The notes under the pieces are model-generated. The model saw nothing but the letters and a program-made list of their open reading frames with translations, was not told where the DNA came from and did not search any database. A stretch of 64,000 nucleotides of DNA, from positions 186,001 to 250,000 of the forward strand of contig NZ_JAOPHT010000001.1 in assembly GCF_025515305.1 (NCBI RefSeq), written 5' to 3'. The position numbers and the translations under genes were made by a program. Shown here piece after piece: positions 26,681 through 34,074 of the stretch. Position 1 is the stretch's first letter. Every line of letters begins with the position of its first letter. This DNA comes from Roseicyclus sediminis (lineage in GTDB: Bacteria; Pseudomonadota; Alphaproteobacteria; Rhodobacterales; Rhodobacteraceae).

Positions 26681-26983
26681 ATGCTGATCCATACCGTCCT
26701 GTTCGACCCCGCCTCGCCCGAGGCCGAGGCCCGCATCCGCGAGGCATGCGAGATCCTCGCAGGGCTGTCGATCCCGGGCATGTCGGGCTTCCACCACGGA
26801 CCCAACCGCGACTTCGAGGGGAAATCGGCGCGCTACACCTACGGCTTTGCCGTGTTCTTCGAGAACCGCGACGTGCACCTCGCCTACGAGGCGCATCCCG
26901 ACCACGTCCGCGCGGGCGGCATGCTGGTCGAGAACAGCCGCGGCGGTCATGACGGCATCTTCGTCTCCGATCTCGAGGTCTGA
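26681..26983 (+). CDS. Dabb-domain (stress-responsive A/B barrel) protein
   Basis: 100 aa, single alpha+beta barrel: MLIHTVLFDPAS start and a YEAHPDHV motif near the C-terminus, typical of Dabb proteins. Members act as small dimeric enzymes or binding proteins, including in sugar and polyketide chemistry. Last gene of the operon, 4 nt after the kinase. Function in this pathway is not known. Confidence 0.78.
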   Translation: MLIHTVLFDPASPEAEARIREACEILAGLSIPGMSGFHHGPNRDFEGKSARYTYGFAVFFENRDVHLAYEAHPDHVRAGGMLVENSRGGHDGIFVSDLEV

Positions 26984-27075
26984 ACCGCGCCCCTCCGGCG
27001 TGTCTGGAAACGCAGTACGTTTCAGGGCAAGGTGGGACGAACGGGCAGAACAAGGCGGAGCGCCGGGGCAGCGCG

Positions 27076-27981
27076 ATGGGACCCTCCGAAGGTCAGGCCG
27101 ACCTGTCGATCCTCTTCGTCGCCGACGGGGATAGGCTGGAAATGCAGAGCTGGCTCCTGGCCGGCTCGCTCGCCCGTGCCCATGAGGGCGGTCCGGCCCC
27201 GCATCTCTACGCCTATGTCACGCCGGGGCGAATGGCCAATGTCTCGCCCCTGACGCGCGATCTCTATGACGCCTGCGGAGTGGAGCTTCGCCCGCTTCCG
27301 CCGCCGCCGGACTGGCGGGCGCCCTACCCGCACGGCAACAAGATGGTCGCGGCCTCCGACCGGCGCGAGACGTCGCGCGCGGTGTTCCTGGACACGGACA
27401 TGGTCGTGCTTCGCCCACTGCTGGAGATGGCCCAATTGCCGCCGGATACCGTCGCCGCCGCGCCCGAAGGCGTGCCGACCTGGGGCGCCGACGACGACCG
27501 CTGGGAACGGGCCTATGCCCATTTCGGCCTGCCGATGCCGGAAGAACGTGTGCGCCTCCTGCGCGGGCGCGGGCGGGAGTTCGTGCCCTATTACAACGCC
27601 GGTTTCGTGGCGTTTCCGGACCGCGCCGCGACAGGTGAGACGCGTTTCGCCGATCGCTGGATCGAGACGGCGCTGGCCGTCGATCACGATTGCCCGGTGG
27701 GCGGCAAGCGGCCCTGGCTCGACCAGATCAGCCTGCCGCTGGCCTTGGCCCGGTTCGGCTATCGGACCGAGGTGCTGACGCATTCGTGGAACTACGCGCT
27801 GACCCGGCGAAAGGATTATTCCGCGACGCCCGATGCGCATGTGCTGCACTATCACCGCTATCGATTTCTCGTGAAGGCGCCACAATGGCCGGCACTGATC
27901 GAGGACTTCTGGGACAGGCTTCCCGCACGGCACCACGCAGCGGCGCAGGCCGCCTTCCGCGACGCCGAACTGCTTTCCTGA
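27076..27981 (+). CDS. GT-A-fold glycosyltransferase-like protein
   Basis: 301 aa. The segment RAVFLDTDMVVLRPL carries a DxD motif as in GT8-like glycosyltransferases, preceded by NKMVAA and followed by YYNAGFVAFPD and WLDQISLPLA, and ending near LHYHRYRFL. No TM segment or signal peptide, so it is probably cytoplasmic. It stands alone between the catabolic island and the sulfur cluster, 92 bp after the Dabb gene and convergent with the YeeE gene. Donor and acceptor unknown. Confidence 0.65.
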   Translation: MGPSEGQADLSILFVADGDRLEMQSWLLAGSLARAHEGGPAPHLYAYVTPGRMANVSPLTRDLYDACGVELRPLPPPPDWRAPYPHGNKMVAASDRRETSRAVFLDTDMVVLRPLLEMAQLPPDTVAAAPEGVPTWGADDDRWERAYAHFGLPMPEERVRLLRGRGREFVPYYNAGFVAFPDRAATGETRFADRWIETALAVDHDCPVGGKRPWLDQISLPLALARFGYRTEVLTHSWNYALTRRKDYSATPDAHVLHYHRYRFLVKAPQWPALIEDFWDRLPARHHAAAQAAFRDAELLS

Positions 27982-27991
27982 GGTCCGTTGG

Positions 27992-29056
27992 TCAGGCCGC
28001 CGCAGGATTCGCCGGAGACACCCGATCCAACAGGACCGAGGTCGCCATGCCGCCCGCCCAGATCGACGCGCCCGCGACCCAGGCCGTCAGGGACATGATC
28101 GAGCCGCCTGACACCGCCGCGCCCACGGCGCAGCCGCCAGCCAGCATCGCGCCGAACCCCATCAGAACCGCGCCCACGATGTAGCGTTCCATGGGTGTGT
28201 CCGCGCCGAAGCGCTGGATCTTCCATTCGGCCGCCAGAATGGCCGCCAGTCCCGCGCCCATGAAAACGCCGGGCACGAGGCCGATCCCGAACGAGAGCGG
28301 CACGCTGCGCTCTGTCACCAGCGCCATGAGCGTGTCGGTCGCCGGGCCGGTGAACGTGACGCTCGAGATGGACACGATCTCGAAGGAGGCCTGGGCGATC
28401 GTGTAGGTCAGGAACCAGCCGAGCGTGATCGACAGGCCCACGCCGACACCGGCCAGGGCCGCCATCGGACGGACCCCCCGGGCATGCGCCAGCGCGAGCG
28501 ACGCAGCGAGGCCCGCCAACGCCATGACGAAGACCGCGACCCGAGACAGACCGAGGCCCTGCATCAGGTCCCGTTCCGGCCCGTTGATGAGCCACAGCTG
28601 CGAGATCCCCTCGCGGAGCGGCGCAAGCACGCCGCTCAGCGCCGATTGCGCGACCAGCGTCAGGACGAGACCGGTAACAAGCGCCCGGAGGTTGCCGGTC
28701 GCCGAGAGGACAAGAAGACGGCTTGCGCACCCTCGGGCCAAGACCATCCCGATCCCGAACATCAGCCCGCCGATGATCGCCCCCGACATGCTCCCGGCAC
28801 CCGACAATTGCCGCGCGTCGGCGACATCGAGCCAACCGGCCATGATCGCGCCCTGGGTGGCCGCAACGGCAGTCGCGAAAACGATGAGCCAGATCGACAT
28901 GCGCGGCCCGATCTGGCCCCGCGAAAGTTCCACCGTCGATGCGCGCAGGCAGAATTGCGACCGCTGGGCCGCAACGCCGAAGACAAGGCCGGTCAGCAGA
29001 CCCGCGAGCAACAGCACCATGCCGTCGCCGTAAGTCTCGAGCAGGGTTTCGATCAC
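27992..29056 (-). CDS. YeeE/YedE family sulfur-compound permease
   Basis: 354 aa, polytopic. It has the family cysteines in RSQFCLRAS, LARGCASRL and LAGGCAVGAA. Relatives (TsuA/YeeE) take up thiosulfate through a relay of such cysteines. It is the distal gene of the minus-strand sulfur block and a second, diverged member next to soxT (40489-41541). A role in thiosulfate or sulfur-group movement is inferred. A perfect palindrome lies 15-33 bp upstream of the start. Confidence 0.82.
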   Translation of the reverse strand: MIETLLETYGDGMVLLLAGLLTGLVFGVAAQRSQFCLRASTVELSRGQIGPRMSIWLIVFATAVAATQGAIMAGWLDVADARQLSGAGSMSGAIIGGLMFGIGMVLARGCASRLLVLSATGNLRALVTGLVLTLVAQSALSGVLAPLREGISQLWLINGPERDLMQGLGLSRVAVFVMALAGLAASLALAHARGVRPMAALAGVGVGLSITLGWFLTYTIAQASFEIVSISSVTFTGPATDTLMALVTERSVPLSFGIGLVPGVFMGAGLAAILAAEWKIQRFGADTPMERYIVGAVLMGFGAMLAGGCAVGAAVSGGSIMSLTAWVAGASIWAGGMATSVLLDRVSPANPAAA

Positions 29057-29070
29057 GTGACGTCCCTCGA

Positions 29071-29089
29071 AAGCGTTTCGAAAACGCTT
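29071..29089. promoter_or_regulatory. Perfect palindrome upstream of the YeeE gene
   Basis: AAGCGTTTCGAAAACGCTT: eight-base arms around CGA. It lies in the 98-bp gap between the DUF302 gene and the YeeE start, has no following T-run on the minus strand, and so reads as an operator rather than a terminator. Confidence 0.45.
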
Positions 29090-29154
29090 AGGAGCGATGC
29101 CCTCGGCCCGCGTTGATGCAGGTCAAGTTGCAGGCCGCGCGGGACCGTTGCCGA

Positions 29155-29595
29155 TCAGCGCCCCATCGCGTCGAGGATGATCGAGTCGAGCAATGCCTCG
29201 ACCTCCTGCATCGGCCCATCGGGATAGGCGCGGTGGCCGATCGTCACGCCACCGTCCCGCTCCTCCACGAAGATCGAATAGGGACAATGCACGATGTTCA
29301 TCGGATCCGCCTCCATCACGCGGCGGGACACGGCCGCCGAGCAGAAGAGGAAGATGTCTGCATTATCGAAGATCATCGCGGACGATCCGACATCGGCGCC
29401 GGTGCGCGCCAGCATCTCGCCGACATGGCTGACGTAGTCGATGACGAGGCCCCGGTCGACGATGGCGTTTTCGACGGCGAAGGTCGCATCCCCGAAGCTG
29501 CCGTCGAAGTTGTAGGTGATCACGTCCTGGGCATGGGCCGTTCCTGCAAGCGCCACGGACGCACTGAAAAGGAGGGAAGCGATCTTGGTCTTCAT
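29155..29595 (-). CDS. Exported DUF302 family protein
   Basis: 146 aa with signal peptide MKTKIASLLFSASVALAGTAHAQ. The mature part fits DUF302: VENAIVDRGL near the N-terminus, IFLFCSA in the core, and CPYSIFVEE. DUF302 genes often travel with sulfur-oxidation genes (recollection). It lies between soxF and the YeeE gene on the same strand. Function unknown; two cysteines (FLFCSA and HCPYS) could bind a persulfide. Confidence 0.75.
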   Translation of the reverse strand: MKTKIASLLFSASVALAGTAHAQDVITYNFDGSFGDATFAVENAIVDRGLVIDYVSHVGEMLARTGADVGSSAMIFDNADIFLFCSAAVSRRVMEADPMNIVHCPYSIFVEERDGGVTIGHRAYPDGPMQEVEALLDSIILDAMGR

Positions 29596-29636
29596 GGCCT
29601 GAGGTCCTTCTAGAAGATATTGGCCGTCAGTTGCAG

Positions 29637-29665
29637 CCCGGGGGGAAGCAGGACCGCCCCCCGGG
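29637..29665. terminator. Hairpin after soxF
   Basis: Nine-pair stem CCCGGGGGG/CCCCCCGGG with an 11-nt loop, in the 82-bp gap between soxF and the DUF302 gene. No T-run on either side, so it may attenuate or stabilise rather than fully terminate. Confidence 0.55.
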
Positions 29666-29677
29666 TCGAGGTTCGGA

Positions 29678-30943
29678 TCACCCGAACATGTCGTCCACGA
29701 TGGCGTCGTACCAGCCGAGGCTCTCGCGGTAGGTTTCGGCCCGGACTTCGGCGGTTTCGTCCACCTGGCTGATGAAGCTGGAGGTCGAGACGATCCCCTC
29801 GTCCGAGGCTTCGTAGGTCGCGCCGACCTTCACGCCGTCATCGGTGTCGATGAGCGACCAGCAGGTATTGGCGAAGCGCGGCGGGAAGGCGCGCGCATCG
29901 GTCAGCGCCGCGATGATCGCGTTGGCGCAGACCTTCGCCTGGCTGTTGGCCGAGAAGCCGGATTTGGGCATCGCGCCCTGCTCGGCGCTATCGCCGAGGA
30001 CGTGGATCTCGGGGTCGATCCGGCTCGAAAGGTCGTAGGCAGACACCGGTGCCCAGTTCCCGTCGGTGATGCCTGCGGCGAAGGCGATGGTGCCCGCGCG
30101 CTGCGCCGGGATGACGTTGCAGACATCGACATTCTCGACCATGCCGTCGATCGTGATGGTCATCGCTTCGGGGTCGACCTCGACATTGCCACCGCCGAAA
30201 TCGGGACCGATGCGGGTGATCATTCCCGGATAATGCCGTTCCCATCCATCCTCGAAGAGCCCCTGTTTCGAGAAGTTCTCTTTCGGGTCGGCGACAAGGA
30301 TCTTTGCCGTCGGATTGATGTTCTTCAGCATGTGCGCGACCATCGAGATCCGCTCGTAGGGTCCCGGCGGGCAGCGATAGGGGTTCGGCGGGGCGACCAT
30401 CGCGAAGGTGCCGCCCTCGGGCATCGCCTCGATCTGCGCCTTCAGGAGCTGGGTCTGGCTGCCGCCCTTGTAGGAATGGGGCATCTTGTTCTGGGCGGCG
30501 AGCGACCAGCCCGGAACGCTGTCCTCGATGAAGTCGATGCCCGGGCTCAGCACCAGCCGGTCATAGGGAACCGACCCGCCGCCGGCGAGGCTCACGGTCT
30601 TGGCGTCCCTGTCGACACCGGTGGCCCAGTCGTGGACCACGTTGATCCCGTAGCTCGAGGCGAGGTTGCCATAGGTGTGGCCGAGATCGTCGAACTCGTA
30701 GAAGCCACCCAGATAAAGGTTCGAGAAGAAACAGGTGTAGTAGGCCCGCGTCGGCTCGATCAGCGTGACGTCGATCGCACCCTGGCTGTCGCGCGCGATG
30801 TAGCGGGCCGCAGTGGCGCCACCGGCACCGCCACCGACCACCACGACACGGGGCCGGGCCTGCGCCCGGGCGATCATCGGCGCTGCGAGCGTCGCCGACA
30901 GCGCCGCGGCCGTTCCCAGGAATGTCCGTCTGTTGAAACTCAT
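29678..30943 (-). CDS. soxF: SoxF, flavocytochrome c sulfide dehydrogenase flavoprotein
   Basis: Periplasmic sulfide-oxidising flavoprotein, 421 aa. Tat signal RRTFLGTAAALSATLAAP, FAD motif VVVVGGGAGGATAARYIA, redox-type cysteines in TRAYYTCFFSN, YRCPPGPYER and FANTCWSLI, and the C-terminal FCSD flavin-binding region. It follows soxE, a diheme cytochrome, as in other sox clusters where SoxE and SoxF pair as sulfide dehydrogenase. Own promoter possible: a near-match to the SqrR-type site lies 58-73 bp upstream. Confidence 0.9.
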   Translation of the reverse strand: MSFNRRTFLGTAAALSATLAAPMIARAQARPRVVVVGGGAGGATAARYIARDSQGAIDVTLIEPTRAYYTCFFSNLYLGGFYEFDDLGHTYGNLASSYGINVVHDWATGVDRDAKTVSLAGGGSVPYDRLVLSPGIDFIEDSVPGWSLAAQNKMPHSYKGGSQTQLLKAQIEAMPEGGTFAMVAPPNPYRCPPGPYERISMVAHMLKNINPTAKILVADPKENFSKQGLFEDGWERHYPGMITRIGPDFGGGNVEVDPEAMTITIDGMVENVDVCNVIPAQRAGTIAFAAGITDGNWAPVSAYDLSSRIDPEIHVLGDSAEQGAMPKSGFSANSQAKVCANAIIAALTDARAFPPRFANTCWSLIDTDDGVKVGATYEASDEGIVSTSSFISQVDETAEVRAETYRESLGWYDAIVDDMFG

Positions 30944-31000
30944 CGTTACTCTCCTCCCTGACTGCGCGTTTCGCGCCTGTTCGTGCGAAGAGGATAGCGG

Positions 31001-31016
31001 ATTCCGGTAATTGGAT
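31001..31016. promoter_or_regulatory. Near-match SqrR/SoxR-type site upstream of soxF
   Basis: ATTC-CGGTAATT-GGAT: the ATTC-N8-GAAT pattern with one mismatch, in the 78-bp soxE-soxF gap. It is weaker than the exact site at 35792-35807. Confidence 0.4.
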
Positions 31017-31021
31017 CGCCC

Positions 31022-31705
31022 CTATTGCGCGATAGATTCAAAATATGCCGCAAGCGCCGCGATCTCCTCGTCGCCGAGACGGGAGGCGAGGGTATTCATC
31101 ACCTGGTGGTGCCGGTGTCCGGTCCGGTAGGCGTCCAGCGCCGCGATGAAGATCTGCGGCGGCAGCCCCTGGATCGAGGGGATGTCGTTCCCGCCTTCAC
31201 CGATATGGCAGGAGGTGCATTCGGACGAGAGGTATTGCCCGTAGGCCACGTCGCCCTCGATCTCGAGAATCGCCAACACCGCCGGCGAGGTCGCAGCGGC
31301 GGCGGCCACGGCAGGGGCGTTACCTTCTTCTGCAAGATAGGCGATGAGGTCGGCCCGGTCCTCGGCCGAGCGGATGCCGCGGAACACCATCGCCGTCCCG
31401 GGCAGGTAGCCGCGCGGATTTGCCAGGAAGCTGTCCAGCGCGTCTTCGTCCCACGCGTCCCCGCGTGCCGCGGCCTCTTGCAGCGCATCGGAGAACGAGA
31501 AGCCTTCGGCGGAGCCGATGCCGCGCCCGACAATTCCGTTGAGATGCGGGCCGATCCGGTGGATCGCCCCCTCCCCGATCATGTGACAGGCCATGCAGGG
31601 CCGGTAGAGCGTCTCGCCGCGCGCGGCGTCGCCCTCAGCCACAGCGCCCCCGGCCGATACGCCGAGGGCGAGGGCCAGCGCGGAGATGCGCAGGCCCGGG
31701 CCCAT
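31022..31705 (-). CDS. soxE: SoxE, diheme c-type cytochrome
   Basis: 227 aa with signal peptide ending GGAVAEG. Two heme-c sites: CMACH (37-41) and CTSCH (163-167), joined by an Ala-rich linker (about 129-142). Proposed electron partner of SoxF. The start MGPGLRIS at 31705 is 1 nt beyond the soxD stop; an earlier in-frame start would overlap soxD and spoil the signal peptide. The first domain resembles the C-terminal domain of SoxD (shared HxIGEGA, R(I/V)GPHLNG). Confidence 0.86.
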   Translation of the reverse strand: MGPGLRISALALALGVSAGGAVAEGDAARGETLYRPCMACHMIGEGAIHRIGPHLNGIVGRGIGSAEGFSFSDALQEAAARGDAWDEDALDSFLANPRGYLPGTAMVFRGIRSAEDRADLIAYLAEEGNAPAVAAAAATSPAVLAILEIEGDVAYGQYLSSECTSCHIGEGGNDIPSIQGLPPQIFIAALDAYRTGHRHHQVMNTLASRLGDEEIAALAAYFESIAQ

Positions 31706-31706
31706 G

Positions 31707-32762
31707 TCAGTTCGAGACCCCGGTGGCCTGGATATAGGCAATCACGGCGGCGATCTCCTCCTCCGACCGCAGGCCCTGGAACGCCATCCGGTTGCCGCGG
31801 ATAAAGCCACGCGGATCAGCGAGATAGCCGGCCAGCGTCTCCTCGTCCCAGATCATGCCCGAGTCCCCAGCACCGCGCAACGCCGGGGAATAGCGGAAGT
31901 CTTCGTGCGCGGCGACCGGCTGCCCAAAGACACCGTTCAGATGCGGACCCACACGGTTCACGGCGCCTTCGCCGATCTGGTGGCAGGCGGCGCATGCACG
32001 GAAGACCTGCTCGCCCTGGGCGACCAGCGCCGGGTCGGGCCCCGCGGGCGCGGTTTCCTGAGGCGCGGCCTCGGCGGGTGCCGAGACCTCCTCGACGGCG
32101 TTGTCCTCTTCGGTGTCCGGGGTCACGTCCAGGACCGCGGCGCGCATGGTGATCTCCACCGTCTCGGCGCAGTCGGTCATGCAGGGGTCCTGGCTGAACA
32201 GCGGAAGTTCCACGGCATCGCGGTCGTCCATGAAGAACGCCTGCTCGTTCGGCATCACGACCTCGGAGAAGTTTTCGTTCGACAGCTCGAAGTCGTCCTC
32301 GACAAGGTTGTTGACGTAGAGGAGGTAAGCCGTGATCGCGTAGACCTCGTCGTCGGTCAGGGACTGCGCCGCGCCGTAGGGCATCGCCCGGTGCACGTAG
32401 TCCCAGACGGTCGAGAGATACGGCCAGTAGGAGCCGATGGTCTTCACAGGGTCCTCTCCGTCGAGCGTGCCGAAGCCACCCGCCAGCACCGGCCAGCGGC
32501 CAACCGCCTCACCGAAGTCGCCATGGCAGACCGAGCAATAGTCGACGAACAGTTCCTCTCCGGTCCAGACATCGCCCGAGCCGACCGGAAGGCCAACGCC
32601 GTCAGGACGCACATCAATGTCCCATGCGGCGATCTCTTCGGGAAGGGCGGTGCGCCCCAGTCCGTAGCCGCCCTCGCGGGAGGGCGCGGGGGCCTCCTGT
32701 GCGATTGCGACGATCGAGGTCGTGACGAGCAGTGCGCCAGCGGCAAATGCGATCTTCTTCAT
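31707..32762 (-). CDS. soxD: SoxD, diheme c-type cytochrome subunit of sulfur dehydrogenase
   Basis: 351 aa. Signal peptide ending AIAQE; heme sites CSVCH (76-80) and CAACH (257-261); an acidic, Pro/Glu/Ala-rich linker (about 215-245). A further cysteine pair CMTDC at 194-198 sits between the domains. With SoxC it oxidises the SoxY-bound sulfane in the periplasm. 3 nt after soxC. Confidence 0.92.
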   Translation of the reverse strand: MKKIAFAAGALLVTTSIVAIAQEAPAPSREGGYGLGRTALPEEIAAWDIDVRPDGVGLPVGSGDVWTGEELFVDYCSVCHGDFGEAVGRWPVLAGGFGTLDGEDPVKTIGSYWPYLSTVWDYVHRAMPYGAAQSLTDDEVYAITAYLLYVNNLVEDDFELSNENFSEVVMPNEQAFFMDDRDAVELPLFSQDPCMTDCAETVEITMRAAVLDVTPDTEEDNAVEEVSAPAEAAPQETAPAGPDPALVAQGEQVFRACAACHQIGEGAVNRVGPHLNGVFGQPVAAHEDFRYSPALRGAGDSGMIWDEETLAGYLADPRGFIRGNRMAFQGLRSEEEIAAVIAYIQATGVSN

Positions 32763-32765
32763 GGC

Positions 32766-34037
32766 TCAGCCGACCTCCACGTTTTCCGCCTGGCCGTTCT
32801 CGTCGACGAACCAGGTCTGAATTCCGTTGTTGTGGTAGATGGAGTTCTCGCCGCGGATCTCGCGAAGCTGCTCCTTGGTGGGTTGCACGTAGCCCGTTGA
32901 GTCGTGCGCCCGGCTCTGCAGCAGAAGCGGAGAGCCGTCCCAGTTGAACTCGTAGTAGAAGCGGTGCATCGACTTGTCCAAGCTCGGCCCGGACATCCGC
33001 GCCTGGTGCCAGTTCGCGCCGCCGTCCAGCGTGACGTCCACACGGGGGATCGTGCCACGCCCCGACCACGCAACACCGGTGATGACGGTCGGACCCGGGC
33101 CATGGGTGATCGGCGCCTGGGGGCTGGGGTTCGTGATGACGGACTTCGCGTCCATCACCCAGGTGAAGCGCCGGGCTTCGCCGTGCTCCAGCAGGTCGGT
33201 ATACTTCGACGTCTCCTCGCGGTGATGCCAGGGCTGATCGCCGACCTCGATCCGGCGCAGCCACTTCACCCACATGTTGCCCTCCCAACCGGGCACGACC
33301 AGACGGATCGGGTAGCCCTGCTCGGGCCGCAGCCGCTCGCCGTTCATGTGCGTGGCGACAAGGCAGTCGTCGAGCGCCTTCTCCAGCGGGATCGACCGCG
33401 TCATCGCCGAGGCATCGGCGCCTTCGGGCAGGATCCACGCGGCATTCGTGCGCACGCCCGCTTCTTCCAAAAGAAGCCGCAGCGGCACGCCGGTATAGAC
33501 AACGTTGTGGATCATTCCGTGCGTGAACTGGCAGCCGTTCAGCTGCGCGCCGCGCCATTCCATGCCGGTGTTCGCCGCGCATTCGAGGAAGTAGGTGCGG
33601 TTCTCCCGCGGGAAGCGCATCAGGTCTTCCATCGTGAACACCAGAGGGTTGTCCACGAGGCCGTTGATCATCAGCCGGTGCATGCCCGGATCGATTTCCG
33701 CGATGCCGGCATGGTGCCGCTCGAAGCACAGGCCGTTCGGCGTGATGATCCCGTCAAGCTCGTGCAGCGGCGTGAAGTTGACCGAACTCACACTGTCGGC
33801 CGTAAGCCAGGGCACGTTGCGCCGCACCACGTGTGCCTCGTATTGCGACGGCATCCCGTAGGGCCGCGCATCGACACCGTCGCCGAGGTACTGCTGCCAC
33901 GGCTGCATCTCGGTGATGAGCGGATCGGGCATCGCCTGCGCGTGGACAAGCTTGCCCGTTGCCAGTGCGCCCGTGGCGACTGCGGCGCCACCGAGGAACT
34001 TGCGGCGGGACGATGAGAAATTCGTGTCGTCGGACAT
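32766..34037 (-). CDS. soxC: SoxC, molybdopterin sulfane dehydrogenase
   Basis: 423 aa. Tat signal SSSRRKFLGGAAVATG, then the sulfite-oxidase-like molybdopterin domain. The Mo-ligating cysteine is predicted in FLECAANTGMEW; a dimerisation domain follows (VDVTLDGGANWHQA). The start MSDDTNFS at 34037 is preferred over an ATG 18 codons upstream, which would overlap soxB and disturb the Tat signal. SoxCD lets Rhodobacteraceae oxidise thiosulfate fully to sulfate without sulfur globules. Confidence 0.93.
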   Translation of the reverse strand: MSDDTNFSSSRRKFLGGAAVATGALATGKLVHAQAMPDPLITEMQPWQQYLGDGVDARPYGMPSQYEAHVVRRNVPWLTADSVSSVNFTPLHELDGIITPNGLCFERHHAGIAEIDPGMHRLMINGLVDNPLVFTMEDLMRFPRENRTYFLECAANTGMEWRGAQLNGCQFTHGMIHNVVYTGVPLRLLLEEAGVRTNAAWILPEGADASAMTRSIPLEKALDDCLVATHMNGERLRPEQGYPIRLVVPGWEGNMWVKWLRRIEVGDQPWHHREETSKYTDLLEHGEARRFTWVMDAKSVITNPSPQAPITHGPGPTVITGVAWSGRGTIPRVDVTLDGGANWHQARMSGPSLDKSMHRFYYEFNWDGSPLLLQSRAHDSTGYVQPTKEQLREIRGENSIYHNNGIQTWFVDENGQAENVEVG

Positions 34038-34074
34038 GGGCTTTCCTTTCGTCTCTGGCGTGTCGGGGGCGGCC

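Noticed and set aside
26984-27075. GGAAACG/CGTTTCA repeat after the Dabb gene as a terminator
   Set aside because: Only about six pairs with mismatches and no T-run.
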